A stretch of 64,000 bases of DNA, from positions 6,854,880 through 6,918,879 of the forward strand of contig NZ_LT985361.1 of the NCBI RefSeq assembly GCF_900269665.1, given 5' to 3'. A model generated the notes under the pieces. That model worked only from the letters and a program-made list of their open reading frames with translations, had not been told where the DNA came from and did no database searches. The number at the start of each line of letters is the position of its first letter. Position 1 is the first letter of the stretch. A program made the position numbers and the translations under genes. Of this stretch, positions 43,601-52,070 are shown piece by piece. This stretch comes from Nocardia suismassiliense. Its GTDB lineage: Bacteria; Actinomycetota; Actinomycetes; Mycobacteriales; Mycobacteriaceae.

Positions 43601-44949
43601 CCTGGCGGCAGGGAGAGCTCAGTTTTCCGCTCACCTACCAGTTCGAGCCGGGTAATGAGGAAGACGGTGTCACCGTACGGATCCCGGTCGAGCAACTGGC
43701 GCACGTGCGGGCCGTCGGCTTCGACTGGCTGGTGCCGGGCATGCGCGACGAACTGGCCGCGGCACTGATCAAGACCCTGCCGAAGGCGTTGCGGCGCAGC
43801 GTGGTTCCGGCGCCGGACTTCGCGGCGCGGGCACTGGCCGCGCTCACCCCGCGCGCCGAGCCGTTGCGCATCGGGTTGGCGCGAGAGCTGTCGCGGCTCG
43901 GTGCGATCACCATCGACCCGACCGACCTCGATACCGCCGCGCTGCCGGATCATCTGCGCATGACCTTCGCGGCGGTCGACAGCGCGGGCAAGGTGCTGGC
44001 CCGCAGCAAGAGTCTGCCTGCCCTGAAAACTCAGCTGGCCGAACAGGTTTCCGCCTCGGTTGCTCGCGCGACGGCCGGTGCCGAACGAGCGCCCGCCGCG
44101 GTGTGGACGTCGGAGTCGCTGGGCACGGTGGAGCCGACGGTTCGCCGTGAGGTGGCCGGGCAGACCGTCACCGGTTATCCCGCGCTCGTGCCCGAGGGCG
44201 AGGGTGTGGCGGTCCGGGTACTCAGCTCCCCTGCCGCACAGGCCGCCGCGATGCGCGCGGGCACCCGTGCGCTCGTCCTGAACGCGCTGCCGACTTCCGT
44301 GCGCACCGTCACCTCTAGCCTGCGTCCCGCGGATCGCCTTGCGCTGAGCCAGAATCCGTACGGATCGCTGGAGGCGCTGGTCGAGGACTGCCGGGCCGCG
44401 GCCGCCGACGAACTCATCGCCGCCGCGGGCGGACCGGTGCACAATCCGGATGACTTCGCGGCACTGGTGGCGAAGATCCGCCCCGACTTCGTCACCACGG
44501 TGGCGCGACTCGTCCGCCTGGTGGTGCCGATTCTGGCCGAGGCACACCGGGTTTCGGTGGCGCTGGCGCAGACCTCCGAACGCGACATCGCCGACGACGT
44601 CCGCGACCAACTCGACAACCTGGTCTTCCCTGGTTTCATCGCCGAATGGGGCAGCGCCCGGCTGCGCGAACTCCCCCGTTACCTGCAAGCCGCCGTCGTC
44701 CGCTTGGAGGCGCTGCCCGGTTCCGCGGTCCGCGACCGGCAGGGCATGATCGAACTGGACCGCGCCCTCACCGCCTACGACCGGCTGATCAACTCGCTGC
44801 CGGAGAACCGGCGCCACGCACCGGCCGTCACCGAGATCTGGTGGATGATCGAGGAGTTCCGGATCAGCCTGTTCGCCCAGAAGCTCGGCACGCCATATCC
44901 GGTGTCCGCCAAGCGCATCGAGAAAGCGATCGCTGCCATCCGCCGGTAG
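40609..44949 (+). CDS. hrpA: ATP-dependent RNA helicase HrpA (DEAH/RHA family) with disordered insert
   Basis: This very large helicase (about 1446 residues) has motif I GETGSGKTTQ near residue 92, the DEAH box IIIDEAHERSLN, motif III TSATID, and motif VI ASARQRAGRCGR. HA2, OB-fold and DUF3418-like C-terminal regions follow, ending in MIEEFRISLFAQKLGTPYPV. HrpA acts on RNA and rescues stalled ribosomes in E. coli. Between about residues 630 and 760 (42500-42890) lies a basic, Gly/Ser/Arg-rich stretch (SRRRRSGSRG, RGAKRGRRGG) that interrupts the core between the HA2 and OB parts. ATG codons at 40600 and 40609 are both possible, and no ribosome-binding site distinguishes them. Confidence 0.93.
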   Translation: MTRTADTGPRELRTRLANLSLRDEYRLRRRLDRARGGDLGEVETEIAAAELRIDARRAAVPEIRYPEQLPVTQRREDIAAAIAAHQVVIVAGETGSGKTTQIPKICLELGRGIRGTIGHTQPRRLAARTVAERIAEELGTELGDAVGYTVRFTDHASDRTLVKLMTDGILLAEIQRDRLLRRYDTIIIDEAHERSLNIDFLLGYLKQLLPRRPDLKVIITSATIDPELFARHFADENGAPAPIVEVSGRSYPVELRYRPLSLELPGADDEDDEDTRVVDRDPVDAIGDAVTELFAEGDGDVLVFLSGEREIRDTADALRDLKLPRTEILPLYARLSTAEQHRVFAPHPGRRVVLATNVAETSLTVPGIRYVIDPGTARISRYSMRTKVQRLPIEPVSQASARQRAGRCGRVADGICIRLYSEDDFESRPAFTEPEILRTNLAAVILQMTALGLGDIENFPFVEAPDKRAIRDGIALLEELGALGRRTADSKDAVETRTDDYGLTLTPIGRDMAQLPVDPRMARMLVEAHSNGCLAEVLIIVAALSIQDVRERPADNQQAADLKHARFVVEGSDFLAYLRLWDYLTEQRKSLSSNQFRRMCREEFLHYLRIREWQDLHGQLRTITKGLGWSADSSDRSEDAGESAAGNSRRGRARGKGAEGLPDGQSDVRQQAEGGSRRRRSGSRGVADQGAQFGQPSDGGKAESGQPRRAGGPTPSDRQDANTSRDGRTESATGGGQRGAKRGRRGGAPQAAGSSSLESDDMPWDSTGIHQALLAGMLSHIGLREAETREFLGARNAKFMIFPGSSLAKKPPRWVMAAELVETSRLWGRMAAKVEPEWAERLAGDLVKRTYSEPHWSAKRGAASAYERVTLYGIPLVTGRQVDYGRIDPELSRELFIRHALVQGEWQTRHEFFHRNRELIDDVADLEHRARRRDILVDDEVLFEFYDKRLPADIVSVRHFDSWWKSARRKDPALLDFSTSTVVNAGTAALDPAAFPDAWRQGELSFPLTYQFEPGNEEDGVTVRIPVEQLAHVRAVGFDWLVPGMRDELAAALIKTLPKALRRSVVPAPDFAARALAALTPRAEPLRIGLARELSRLGAITIDPTDLDTAALPDHLRMTFAAVDSAGKVLARSKSLPALKTQLAEQVSASVARATAGAERAPAAVWTSESLGTVEPTVRREVAGQTVTGYPALVPEGEGVAVRVLSSPAAQAAAMRAGTRALVLNALPTSVRTVTSSLRPADRLALSQNPYGSLEALVEDCRAAAADELIAAAGGPVHNPDDFAALVAKIRPDFVTTVARLVRLVVPILAEAHRVSVALAQTSERDIADDVRDQLDNLVFPGFIAEWGSARLRELPRYLQAAVVRLEALPGSAVRDRQGMIELDRALTAYDRLINSLPENRRHAPAVTEIWWMIEEFRISLFAQKLGTPYPVSAKRIEKAIAAIRR

Positions 44950-45093
44950 CTGAACCTCGTATACCTGCTTGCGCCTCGCACCATGACAACCTGGTCGCCG
45001 ACCATGAAGCGGCAGACGCACGGAAACTGATTTGTCGCACCAGGAATCGCATGCGATTCCGTGTGCGGGAAATCGAAGTGTCTGCGGCTGTTG

Positions 45094-45564
45094 CTATTCG
45101 GCGGGCACAGCGGCCGCTTCACGGGCGCTGCGCATCTCCTGGATCTCACGCTCGAAATCCGCTGCGGAGGTGAAGGATCGGTAGACGGAGGCGAAGCGGA
45201 GGTAGGCGACCTCGTCCAGGTCGCGCAGCGGGCCGAGGATGGCCAACCCGACCTCGTGGCTCGGCACCTCGGGAGAACCCTTGGCGCGCACCGCGTCTTC
45301 CACCTTCTGTGCGAGCAGGTTCAGGGCGTCGTCGTCGACTTCGCGACCCTGGCAGGCGCGGCGGACACCGCGGATGACCTTTTCCCTGCTGAACGGTTCG
45401 GTGACGCCGCTGCGTTTGACCACGGACAGGATCGCGGTTTCCACCGTGCTGAACCGCCGCCCACAGTGCGGGCACGCGCGGCGGCGGCGGATGGCCGCGC
45501 CTTCGTCGGCCTCGCGCGAGTCCACCACCCGGGAGTCGGGGTGTCGGCAGTACGGGCAATGCAT
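45094..45564 (-). CDS. nrdR: Transcriptional repressor NrdR
   Basis: The 156-residue repressor controls ribonucleotide reductase genes by sensing ATP/dATP. The zinc ribbon uses Cys3, Cys6, Cys31 and Cys34 (MHCPYC and ACPHCGRRF), and the ATP-cone domain follows from VVKRSGVTEPFSREKVIRGV. The ATG at 45564 is fixed by the MHCPYC start. In mycobacteria nrdR (Rv2718c) is next to the lexA locus, and lexA is found 2.6 kb away here, so order is conserved. Confidence 0.95.
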   Translation of the reverse strand: MHCPYCRHPDSRVVDSREADEGAAIRRRRACPHCGRRFSTVETAILSVVKRSGVTEPFSREKVIRGVRRACQGREVDDDALNLLAQKVEDAVRAKGSPEVPSHEVGLAILGPLRDLDEVAYLRFASVYRSFTSAADFEREIQEMRSAREAAAVPAE

Positions 45565-45884
45565 CCGGGGGATCCTTCGTCGATGCGCGTGCTCGCGGCC
45601 GGCCCGGCAACCGATCGGGGTGACCGTCCCGGCGAGCACGTGTACAGGGGCCTAGACCCCGGCACCAGGTAAACCTCAGGCGATATGCGGAATACCTGCA
45701 TAGCACTTCGAGGATACCCGTCCGGGTACCCGGGATGTCTCACTCACCCTGTACCCACCGGCAATGTCCGCGGGATCGCCGGTTCGCTTCCGCTGAACGT
45801 CGACACGTCGCCGCCACTTGTCCGCGCAGGATTCTGTGCTCACTCGCGCAGGCGCGTGCTGATGATTCGATCGGCCGCTGCGGG
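45565..45884. other. Intergenic region upstream of nrdR
   Basis: These 320 bases contain no recognisable gene. A short perfect palindrome, TACCCG-TC-CGGGTA, lies at 45715-45728, and a related CCCGGG follows at once. It could be an operator or part of the nrdR promoter. Nothing more can be supported by eye. Confidence 0.4.
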
Positions 45885-47141
45885 CTATTCGACGATCTGC
45901 CACTGCGAGGTCAGGTCGGCGATCAGTTCGGGCAGGCGTGGAATGAGGCGGCCACGAGCCAGCTTGTTCCAGAACGACTCGCCGAGCACGGCGGTGCCGA
46001 GTGCCGGGTTGAGCTCCATGTCGATGTGCCGCGGGACGAGGTCCCCGGTGATGTAGGTCCAGCGGGTGTCGCGGTCGGCCCAGTTGAAGTCGGGCAGCGA
46101 GGTGCGCAGGGCCAGGGTGCGTCCGCCGAGGTCGGCGCGGACGGTGGCCGGTGCGAACACGCCCGGGGCGCGGACACCGGGCACGGCGGGTTTGCCCGCG
46201 ATGGTGCTCACGTAGGTGAGGACCCGGCCGATCGGAGCACGGCCCGCGGCGGTCGCGTCCCACTGGTCGGCGATGACTTTGTTCTGTTCGCGGTCGGTCA
46301 TCCGGATCAGTGCGTCGATGTTGCCTTCGCGGGTGCCCTGAGCGATCGATTGCCATGCCGTGTGGATGTCGTCGTCGAGCACACCCGCCTCGTACATCTC
46401 ATCGATGCCACGCATGCCCAGCGCGATGTAGGCCTCGTGCATCGGGACCAGGTCGGTGAAGATGTGCTTCTGCATGATCATCAGCCGGGTCTGGTACCAG
46501 GCGACGTCCTCGGTGGTGAGCCGCGAGCCCTCGGTGGCGAGCAGCCGGATGTCGGCGGGCAGTTCTCGCACCAATTCTGGTGGGGTGTGGCGCAAGAGGT
46601 CGGCGACGGCGTCCCCGAGTTGGTGGATGCCGGGCACGTCGAGCACCACGCCGACGTCGCTCATGTCGAAGAAACCGGAGGCGAACGAGCCGCCCGCGAT
46701 GCCGGCCAGGCCGGTCCAGTAGAACTGCGGGTGCTGCGTGGTGAGCCGTAGGTAGTTGACATACACCTGATTGAAGGTGCGTTCGTTGGCGCGGACGCCG
46801 CGGGCCGGATCCCAGGCCGCGAGGTCGATGGCGGCGTTGCGGGTCGCGACGACCAGCCAGTACTGATGCAGCAGGGTCGCGTACCGGCGCGGAGACACGC
46901 CGTCGGCGCGCGCCGCGTCCACCGCGGCGGACAGGGTCGGTTCGTCCAGCGGGAGCGCCGGATTCAGCCCGCCGCCGCCCGCGCCGTCACCGTTGACGGC
47001 GGGTAGGTCGAGGTAGTCCGCGTAGGCGGGCGCCGCATGGGCGGCCGGGATGGCGGCGACCCCGAAGACCAGACAGAGGGCGATCCCGAAAGTTCGGGCG
47101 AGCAGCCGGGTGGAGCGTCCGGCGGTGGCGAGATGCGTCAT
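45885..47141 (-). CDS. Secreted protein of unknown function
   Basis: The 418-residue protein starts with a Sec-type signal peptide: positive residues, then FGIALCLVFGVAAIPAA and cleavage after AHA, giving a mature start near APAYADYL. The rest is soluble and helix-rich, with conserved-looking aromatic segments (NQVYVNYLRLTTQHPQFYW, MQKHIFTDLVPMHEAY). The family is not recognised; it looks like an actinomycete secreted protein without enzymatic motifs I can name. A 13-bp palindrome GTTGATGATCAAC at 47235-47247 lies about 95 bases upstream and could be an operator. Confidence 0.7.
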   Translation of the reverse strand: MTHLATAGRSTRLLARTFGIALCLVFGVAAIPAAHAAPAYADYLDLPAVNGDGAGGGGLNPALPLDEPTLSAAVDAARADGVSPRRYATLLHQYWLVVATRNAAIDLAAWDPARGVRANERTFNQVYVNYLRLTTQHPQFYWTGLAGIAGGSFASGFFDMSDVGVVLDVPGIHQLGDAVADLLRHTPPELVRELPADIRLLATEGSRLTTEDVAWYQTRLMIMQKHIFTDLVPMHEAYIALGMRGIDEMYEAGVLDDDIHTAWQSIAQGTREGNIDALIRMTDREQNKVIADQWDATAAGRAPIGRVLTYVSTIAGKPAVPGVRAPGVFAPATVRADLGGRTLALRTSLPDFNWADRDTRWTYITGDLVPRHIDMELNPALGTAVLGESFWNKLARGRLIPRLPELIADLTSQWQIVE

Positions 47142-47341
47142 TGCTAGATGTCCCGAACTCGTGCGTAGGCGACGGCCGCGTGTGGCAAAGGGCTTTGCCA
47201 GATCACGTGTTCAGCACACTAACAACATGTTCTAGTTGATGATCAACAAATTCGGTCACTTCGCGACCGCACGATCAGGCTGGTGCTACGTAGTAGCCAC
47301 GCCGGTCCGAGAAGCAATGCCCGAAATGTCGGCTGATCTCG

Positions 47342-47881
47342 TCAACGGGTGCTGACACCTTGAGGCAGCACGATTTCGGGCGCGCTATCCACGACCACCG
47401 ACTGCCCGTCGACCACCGCGGGCACCGTGCCCGGACCAGTGTCCCCACCCCAGTCCCCCGCCCGCAGATGCGCCAGCGTGATCAACGCGGCCACCACGAG
47501 CGCACTCAACAGCGCGGCCACCGCGAGTACGGCGAAACCGACCTGCGCCTGCTCGACCAGCTCGACCGGGTGGGCACCGCGGGCCTGGCGCACCGGCGAA
47601 TTCCGGGTGCCACGGTCGTATACGACGACGCCACCACCGGGCCGCGCGCCACGCGGGCGCCGGTCCACGGTCGACCGATGCGCGGAATCCGCTGGGCGCG
47701 TACGCAACGTGCCTCGATGCACGCGCGGGACGGTCGCGAACGCGAGATCTATCTCCGCCGAATCGGTGTCGCGCGAGTCGGCCTCACGCGTGTCGACATC
47801 GCGAACATCATCGACACGCCGTGCGAGTTCCGTGCCCGGCGCGCCGATCTCCGTGTTGATGTCGCTGATCGCAGTGCTCAT
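47342..47881 (-). CDS. Rv2719c-like membrane protein, LysM domain missing
   Basis: The 179-residue protein lies divergent from lexA, in the place of mycobacterial Rv2719c (ChiZ), an SOS-induced cell-division inhibitor with one transmembrane helix and a C-terminal LysM domain. The features seen are a polar Asp/Thr-rich N-terminus, RRPRGARPGGGVVVYDRG, a transmembrane helix (VGFAVLAVAALLSALVVAAL), and a short tail (GTVPAVVDGQSVVVDSAP). The LysM domain is absent, because the protein stops about 45 residues after the helix. GGAGG precedes the ATG at 47881 by 9 bases. Homology rests mainly on position and layout. Confidence 0.72.
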   Translation of the reverse strand: MSTAISDINTEIGAPGTELARRVDDVRDVDTREADSRDTDSAEIDLAFATVPRVHRGTLRTRPADSAHRSTVDRRPRGARPGGGVVVYDRGTRNSPVRQARGAHPVELVEQAQVGFAVLAVAALLSALVVAALITLAHLRAGDWGGDTGPGTVPAVVDGQSVVVDSAPEIVLPQGVSTR

Positions 47882-48199
47882 CGGACAAACCTCCGTGGTG
47901 GGTGCTCCGTCTGTGTTCGAGCTGGGGTGTTCGAGCTGGGCGGACCGGTGGGGCTGCTCGGTACCGCTGTTCAGTGCCGCTTTTCGATGCATTGTTCGCT
48001 CAGGTGTTCGAAGAACTGATGTTCGATTTCTACCACGTGCCACCGACAATGTCAGCAGGAAACGCCCGACACTCCTCGAACAGATGTTTGAAACATCGGC
48101 CCGACCGGACTAGATTCGAAAGACGAAATTCAAGACAGGCCATGCAGGGAAATGCCGGGCGGCGGATCAGCCCGGATACAGCACGGAAGGGCGGTTGCG
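47882..48199. promoter_or_regulatory. Divergent lexA control region with SOS boxes
   Basis: TCGAACAGATGTTTGA at 48076-48091 differs by one base from the actinobacterial LexA box TCGAAC-N4-GTTCGA. A weaker second site, AAGAAC-TGAT-GTTCGA, lies at 48010-48025, nearer the Rv2719c-like gene. A direct repeat of GTGTTCGAGCTGG-type sequence follows at about 47915-47940. LexA is expected to repress itself and the divergent gene through these sites. Confidence 0.8.
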
Positions 48200-48931
48200 G
48201 TGAGGCACACAGACGACACGGGCGTAGAGAGCGAAGGCGGCGTCGACACGGCGGTTACCGAAGCGGATCTCACCGTGCGTCAACGCAAAGTGCTGGAGGT
48301 CATCCGGTCTTCGGTGAGCGAGCGCGGCTACCCGCCGAGCATCCGGGAGATCGGCGACGCCGTCGGGCTGACGTCCACCTCCTCGGTCGCTCATCAGCTG
48401 CGGGCACTCGAGCGCAAGGGCTTTCTGCGTCGCGACCCGAATCGTCCACGCGCCGTCGATGTTCGAGGCCTCGACGAGGTGGGGCGCGCGGTGACCACCC
48501 TGCACGCCGCCGCCGTCGACGAATCCGACACGGGCGCAGCCGATCCGAACCGGCCCACCCCGACGTTCGTGCCGGTGCTCGGCCGAATCGCCGCCGGTGG
48601 ACCGATTCTGGCCGAGCAGGCCGTGGAGGACGTGTTCCCGCTGCCCCGCGAGCTGGTCGGCGAGGGCTCGCTGTTCCTGCTGAAGGTCGTCGGTCAGTCG
48701 ATGATCGACGCGGCGATCTGCGACGGCGACTGGGTGGTGGTGCGGCAGCAGAACGTCGCCGACAATGGTGACATCGTCGCCGCCATGATCGACGGCGAAG
48801 CGACCGTGAAGACGTTCAAGCGCACCGGCAAGGATGTCTGGCTGATGCCGCACAACCCGGTGTTCGAGCCGATTCCCGGCAATGACGCACAGGTACTCGG
48901 CAAGGTCGTCACGGTGATCCGCAAGATCTAG
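48200..48931 (+). CDS. lexA: SOS-response repressor LexA
   Basis: The 243-residue repressor has an N-terminal winged helix (LTVRQRKVLEVIRSSVSERG, PPSIREIGDAVGLTSTSSVA) and a C-terminal self-cleaving protease domain. The cleavage site is Ala-Gly in GRIAAGGPI, the catalytic serine is in VVGQSMIDA, and the lysine is in GEATVKTFKR. RecA filaments trigger cleavage after DNA damage. The GTG at 48200 follows GAAGGG; an earlier in-frame ATG would add 16 unlikely residues. An SOS box lies about 110 bases upstream. Confidence 0.96.
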   Translation: MRHTDDTGVESEGGVDTAVTEADLTVRQRKVLEVIRSSVSERGYPPSIREIGDAVGLTSTSSVAHQLRALERKGFLRRDPNRPRAVDVRGLDEVGRAVTTLHAAAVDESDTGAADPNRPTPTFVPVLGRIAAGGPILAEQAVEDVFPLPRELVGEGSLFLLKVVGQSMIDAAICDGDWVVVRQQNVADNGDIVAAMIDGEATVKTFKRTGKDVWLMPHNPVFEPIPGNDAQVLGKVVTVIRKI

Positions 48932-48946
48932 CCACCGAGTTCGATA

Positions 48947-48984
48947 CGAGAACGGCCGCACGGTGATCCGTGCGGCCGTTCTCG
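48947..48984 (+). terminator. Strong terminator after lexA
   Basis: CGAGAACGGCCGCACGG (48947-48963) pairs with CCGTGCGGCCGTTCTCG (48968-48984): 17 perfect base pairs around a 4-base loop, 15 bases after the lexA stop codon. Confidence 0.85.
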
Positions 48985-49079
48985 TCCGGTAGTGCCAGCA
49001 CGGATCTCACGGCGTCGTTCACAGCACATTGCCAGCGAGCGCCCAGCGCCTTCACCGCTGCGCGGGTCATGCTCCTGCG

Positions 49080-51074
49080 GTGACTGCGATCAGCGTCGAA
49101 CCGACCTTCTCCGAGGCAACCGAGACCCCGGCGGGCCTACCCCCGGCTCGTCGCTGGGAGCGGGCCGGACTTGCCGCGCTGCTGATCGGTACGGCGGTCG
49201 CCTATCTCTGGCACATCACCGTCAACGGCATGGGCAACAACTTCTACGCCGCCGCGACCTGGGCCGGGTCACGGAGCTGGAAGGCGCTGCTGTTCGGGTC
49301 GCTCGATCCTGACAACTTCATCACTGTCGACAAGCCGCCCGTGTCGCAGTGGGTGATGGGGCTGTCCGGGCAGCTGTTCGGTTTCAGCAGTGCCAGCATG
49401 CTGGTCCCGCAGGCGTTGATGGCGGTCGCCGCGGTCTGGTTGCTGTATTCGGCGGTCGCCCGTGCGACCGGCAGCCGGGGTACCGGGTTGCTCGCCGGTG
49501 CGGTGCTGGCCGTGACTCCGGTGGTGGCGTTGATGTTCCGGTTCAACAATCCCGACGCCGTGATGGTGTTGCTGATGACCGCGGGTGCCTACTGCACGAT
49601 CAGAGCGCTGGAGCGGGCGAGCGCACGCTGGCTGGTAATCGCGGGTGTCGCCCTCGGATTCGCGTTCCTGGCCAAAATGCTCGAAGGGTTGATGGTGCTG
49701 CCCGCGCTGGGTGTCGCCTATCTGATCGTTGCGCCGACGACGCTGCGGAATCGGTTGTGGCACTTGGCTGCTGCCGCAGTGGCGCTGATCGTTTCGTCCG
49801 GCTGGTACGTGCTGCTGACCATGCTGTGGCCCGCTTCGTCGCGGCCGTACCTCGCCGGGTCGACGAACAACACCTTCATGGATCTGGTGCTCGGTTACAA
49901 CGGATTCGCGCGCTTCCTCGGCCAGAATCACAAGGGGGGCAACCGCTTCGAGCTGCCGCCCGGCTACGAGATGCCACACGACCTCGGGGCCGGCTTCGGT
50001 AGCTTCGGCGGGTCGGGGCCGTGGCGGCTGTTCACCGGTGAGATCGGATTCGAGACCTCCTGGCTGCTGCCCGCGGCGCTGCTGGCCTTCGGGATTGTGC
50101 TGGCGTCACGCCGGCGGGCGCCGCGCACCGATCTGATACGCGGTGCGGCAATGGTTTTCGGATTGTGGCTGATCATCGACGGCATCGCGTTCACCACCAT
50201 GCAGGGTGGCATGCACGCGTACTACACACTGGCCATCGGGCCTGCGGTCGCGGCGACCTTCGCGCTCGGTGTGCACGAAGCTTGGCGGCGGCGCAATGAG
50301 GTGTTCGGCCGCATTGCCGCTGCCGCATTGGTTCTGACGACGGCAGGGTGGGCTTTCGTGCTGCTGCAACGCAACTCCGAGTGGCTGCCGTGGCTGCGCT
50401 GGATCCTGCTCACAGTGGCAGTGCTCGCCACGCTCGGGCTGCTGGCCGGGGCCTTCCCCGCCGTATCGCGTCGGCTGCGCACCCGGACCACCTCGGTGCT
50501 GGTGATCGTGGGCGTGCTGGCCGGACTCGGCGGTTCCACCGCCTACGCGGCGGCCACCCTGCCGCAGGCGCATGTGGGCGGCAGCCCGACCGTCGGTCCC
50601 GCCGAACCCGAAAAGGGCGGCTCCGCAAACGAAGTCCGCCGCGCCGTCACCGCGTTCCTCGACGGCTCGACCGAACCACAGGTCGTCGAACTGCTTCGCA
50701 ATACCACGACCACCTGGTCGGCCGCCATCGATAGGTCCTCGACGGCCGCGAGCCTGGAGCTCGCCAGTCGCACCCCCGTGATCGCCATCGGCGGCTTCAC
50801 CTCCGACGACCCGGTGCCCACCCTCCCCGATTTCGAGCACTTGGTCAGCACCCGCCAGGTCACGTATTACCTTGCGCAGGAAGTGAAGTTGCCCGACGCC
50901 TGGAAAGTTGCCGATCAGCCGGGAATCATCCCGGAACCGGACCAGCCGCATACCGGCAACGGCCTGTGGCGCCCATCGGGAAACAAGGACATCGCGGAGT
51001 GGGTTGCCGCCCACTACACCCCGGTCCACATCGGCAACGTAGCCGTCTACGACCTTACGGCGACGCCGCGCTGA
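49080..51074 (+). CDS. GT39-family membrane glycosyltransferase (copy 1)
   Basis: The protein of about 664 residues is a polytopic membrane glycosyltransferase of the GT39/ArnT type, using polyprenyl-phosphate sugars outside the membrane. The N-terminal extracytoplasmic loop NNFYAAATWAGSRSWKALLF and FITVDKPPVSQWVMGL contains the catalytic Asp expected in such enzymes, followed by about ten helices. A C-terminal soluble domain (from about residue 520, AHVGGSPTVGPAEPEKGG) ends with VYDLTATPR. It has a close paralogue at 60870-62870. The start is not fixed: GTG at 49080 is used, but no ribosome-binding site supports it. Confidence 0.85.
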   Translation: MTAISVEPTFSEATETPAGLPPARRWERAGLAALLIGTAVAYLWHITVNGMGNNFYAAATWAGSRSWKALLFGSLDPDNFITVDKPPVSQWVMGLSGQLFGFSSASMLVPQALMAVAAVWLLYSAVARATGSRGTGLLAGAVLAVTPVVALMFRFNNPDAVMVLLMTAGAYCTIRALERASARWLVIAGVALGFAFLAKMLEGLMVLPALGVAYLIVAPTTLRNRLWHLAAAAVALIVSSGWYVLLTMLWPASSRPYLAGSTNNTFMDLVLGYNGFARFLGQNHKGGNRFELPPGYEMPHDLGAGFGSFGGSGPWRLFTGEIGFETSWLLPAALLAFGIVLASRRRAPRTDLIRGAAMVFGLWLIIDGIAFTTMQGGMHAYYTLAIGPAVAATFALGVHEAWRRRNEVFGRIAAAALVLTTAGWAFVLLQRNSEWLPWLRWILLTVAVLATLGLLAGAFPAVSRRLRTRTTSVLVIVGVLAGLGGSTAYAAATLPQAHVGGSPTVGPAEPEKGGSANEVRRAVTAFLDGSTEPQVVELLRNTTTTWSAAIDRSSTAASLELASRTPVIAIGGFTSDDPVPTLPDFEHLVSTRQVTYYLAQEVKLPDAWKVADQPGIIPEPDQPHTGNGLWRPSGNKDIAEWVAAHYTPVHIGNVAVYDLTATPR

Positions 51075-51082
51075 CGTTCATG

Positions 51083-51340
51083 ATCGACGGGACATAGCGG
51101 CGGCAAAGTGCGAGAAGGGGCCGCCGCCACGTCCCGTTGGATCACGAAGTTACGGCCGTGCGGGACATGGCGCTTCAGGCGATCCCCGTTGCAGGTCTCG
51201 CCGGACCGAATCAGGTCGTCTCGGCCCGGCGGCAAAGGGCGAGAAGCGCCGCCGTCGTGTCCCGTTCGGTTACGAAGTTAAAGGCCGATGATGCTTCAGA
51301 CGATCCCGTTGCGGGTGCCGCCGGGCCGAATCAGGTCATT
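51083..51340. repeat. ~125-bp direct repeat carrying GGGACA palindromes and TetR 3'-end copies (array 3)
   Basis: Two imperfect units follow each other: CGGCGGCAAAG at 51099 and 51228, and CCGAATCAGGTC at 51206 and 51326. Each unit holds a right arm (CGCCACGTCCCG or CGTCGTGTCCCG) and a linker with ACGAAGTTA; the first also has GGGACATAGCGGCGG and a GGGACATGG. Each ends in TCAGGTC, the reverse complement of the TetR stop region. The GGGACA/TGTCCC palindrome relates it to arrays 1 and 2. The array fills the gap between two convergent genes. Confidence 0.82.
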
Positions 51341-51978
51341 CCGGCTGGTCGGGCGGCGACGACGCCGGCGAGGATGACGCGCAGGCCATGGTCGAACTCA
51401 GCGTCGGGATCGGCGGTGAAGAGTTCGTCGACCAGCGCGGTAGTCAGGGGGTATCGGGTGGCGTCGATGAGGTTTTCGAGGCGCTCGGGCCGGTAGGGGT
51501 TGTCGTCGTATTCGGCGCCGGCTCGCGCTTGCTCTTCGATGACGAAGCCGATGGTGTAGTGCAGCAGGATCGGGAAGACGCGGACCGACTGCACCATCGG
51601 CAAGCCCGCGTCCTCCAGCGTGCGCAGCGTCAATTCCACTGTGCGCCACATTGCTTCGTCGTTGACGTAGGTGCCCGCAAGCACCTTCGCGCCGTCACGG
51701 TAGTGCAGCATCGACCGGCGCAGCCTGCTGGCGAGCTGGATGGTCCAGTCCTGCCAGTCCTGCCCGCGCCGCGGCGCCTCCAAGCCGTCGACGGCGGCGA
51801 CGAAGACGGTGCGTGCCATCGCGTCGAGTAGTTCGCGCTTGTTCTTGACGTGCCAGTAGAGCGCGGGGGCCTGCACGTCGAGTGCGGCGGCCACCTTGCG
51901 CATGGTCAACCCGTCGAGGCCGACGTCGTCGAGCAGGTTCAGCGCCGCCTGGGCGATGACCTGGGTATCGAGCTTCAC
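51331..51978 (-). CDS. TetR-family regulator (tetracycline-repressor-like)
   Basis: The 215-residue regulator has a helix-turn-helix LTMRKVAAALDVQAPALYWH followed by VKNKRELLDAMA, the pattern of TetR-type repressors of drug genes, and a C-terminal ligand domain of the TetR_C type. The GTG at 51978 follows AGGAGG by 7 bases. It is divergent from an FAD monooxygenase gene, with palindromic operators between them. The last codons (VAARPAGMT) adjoin array 3, and an imperfect copy of this 3' end lies at 51211. Confidence 0.88.
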   Translation of the reverse strand: MKLDTQVIAQAALNLLDDVGLDGLTMRKVAAALDVQAPALYWHVKNKRELLDAMARTVFVAAVDGLEAPRRGQDWQDWTIQLASRLRRSMLHYRDGAKVLAGTYVNDEAMWRTVELTLRTLEDAGLPMVQSVRVFPILLHYTIGFVIEEQARAGAEYDDNPYRPERLENLIDATRYPLTTALVDELFTADPDAEFDHGLRVILAGVVAARPAGMT

Positions 51979-52009
51979 AGCCGCCTCCTGTTCCGAACCG
52001 GTTGACAGT

Positions 52010-52060
52010 TTAACAATGTTCATGTCTCCTTAACATCGTTAAAGAGCTTAACATCGTTAA
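52010..52060. promoter_or_regulatory. TetR operators between tetR and the monooxygenase gene
   Basis: TTAACATCGTTAA occurs twice, at 52030-52042 and 52048-52060, 18 bp apart. Each is a palindrome of TTAAC/GTTAA around a 3-base centre. A third, weaker site TTAACAATGTTCA is at 52010-52022. The downstream site ends 10 bases before the monooxygenase ATG. Confidence 0.85.
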
Positions 52061-52070
52061 GGAGAAAGTC

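Noticed and set aside
45715..45728. NrdR box before nrdR
   Set aside because: The palindrome TACCCG-TC-CGGGTA does not match the known NrdR-box sequence; kept only as an unassigned palindrome.
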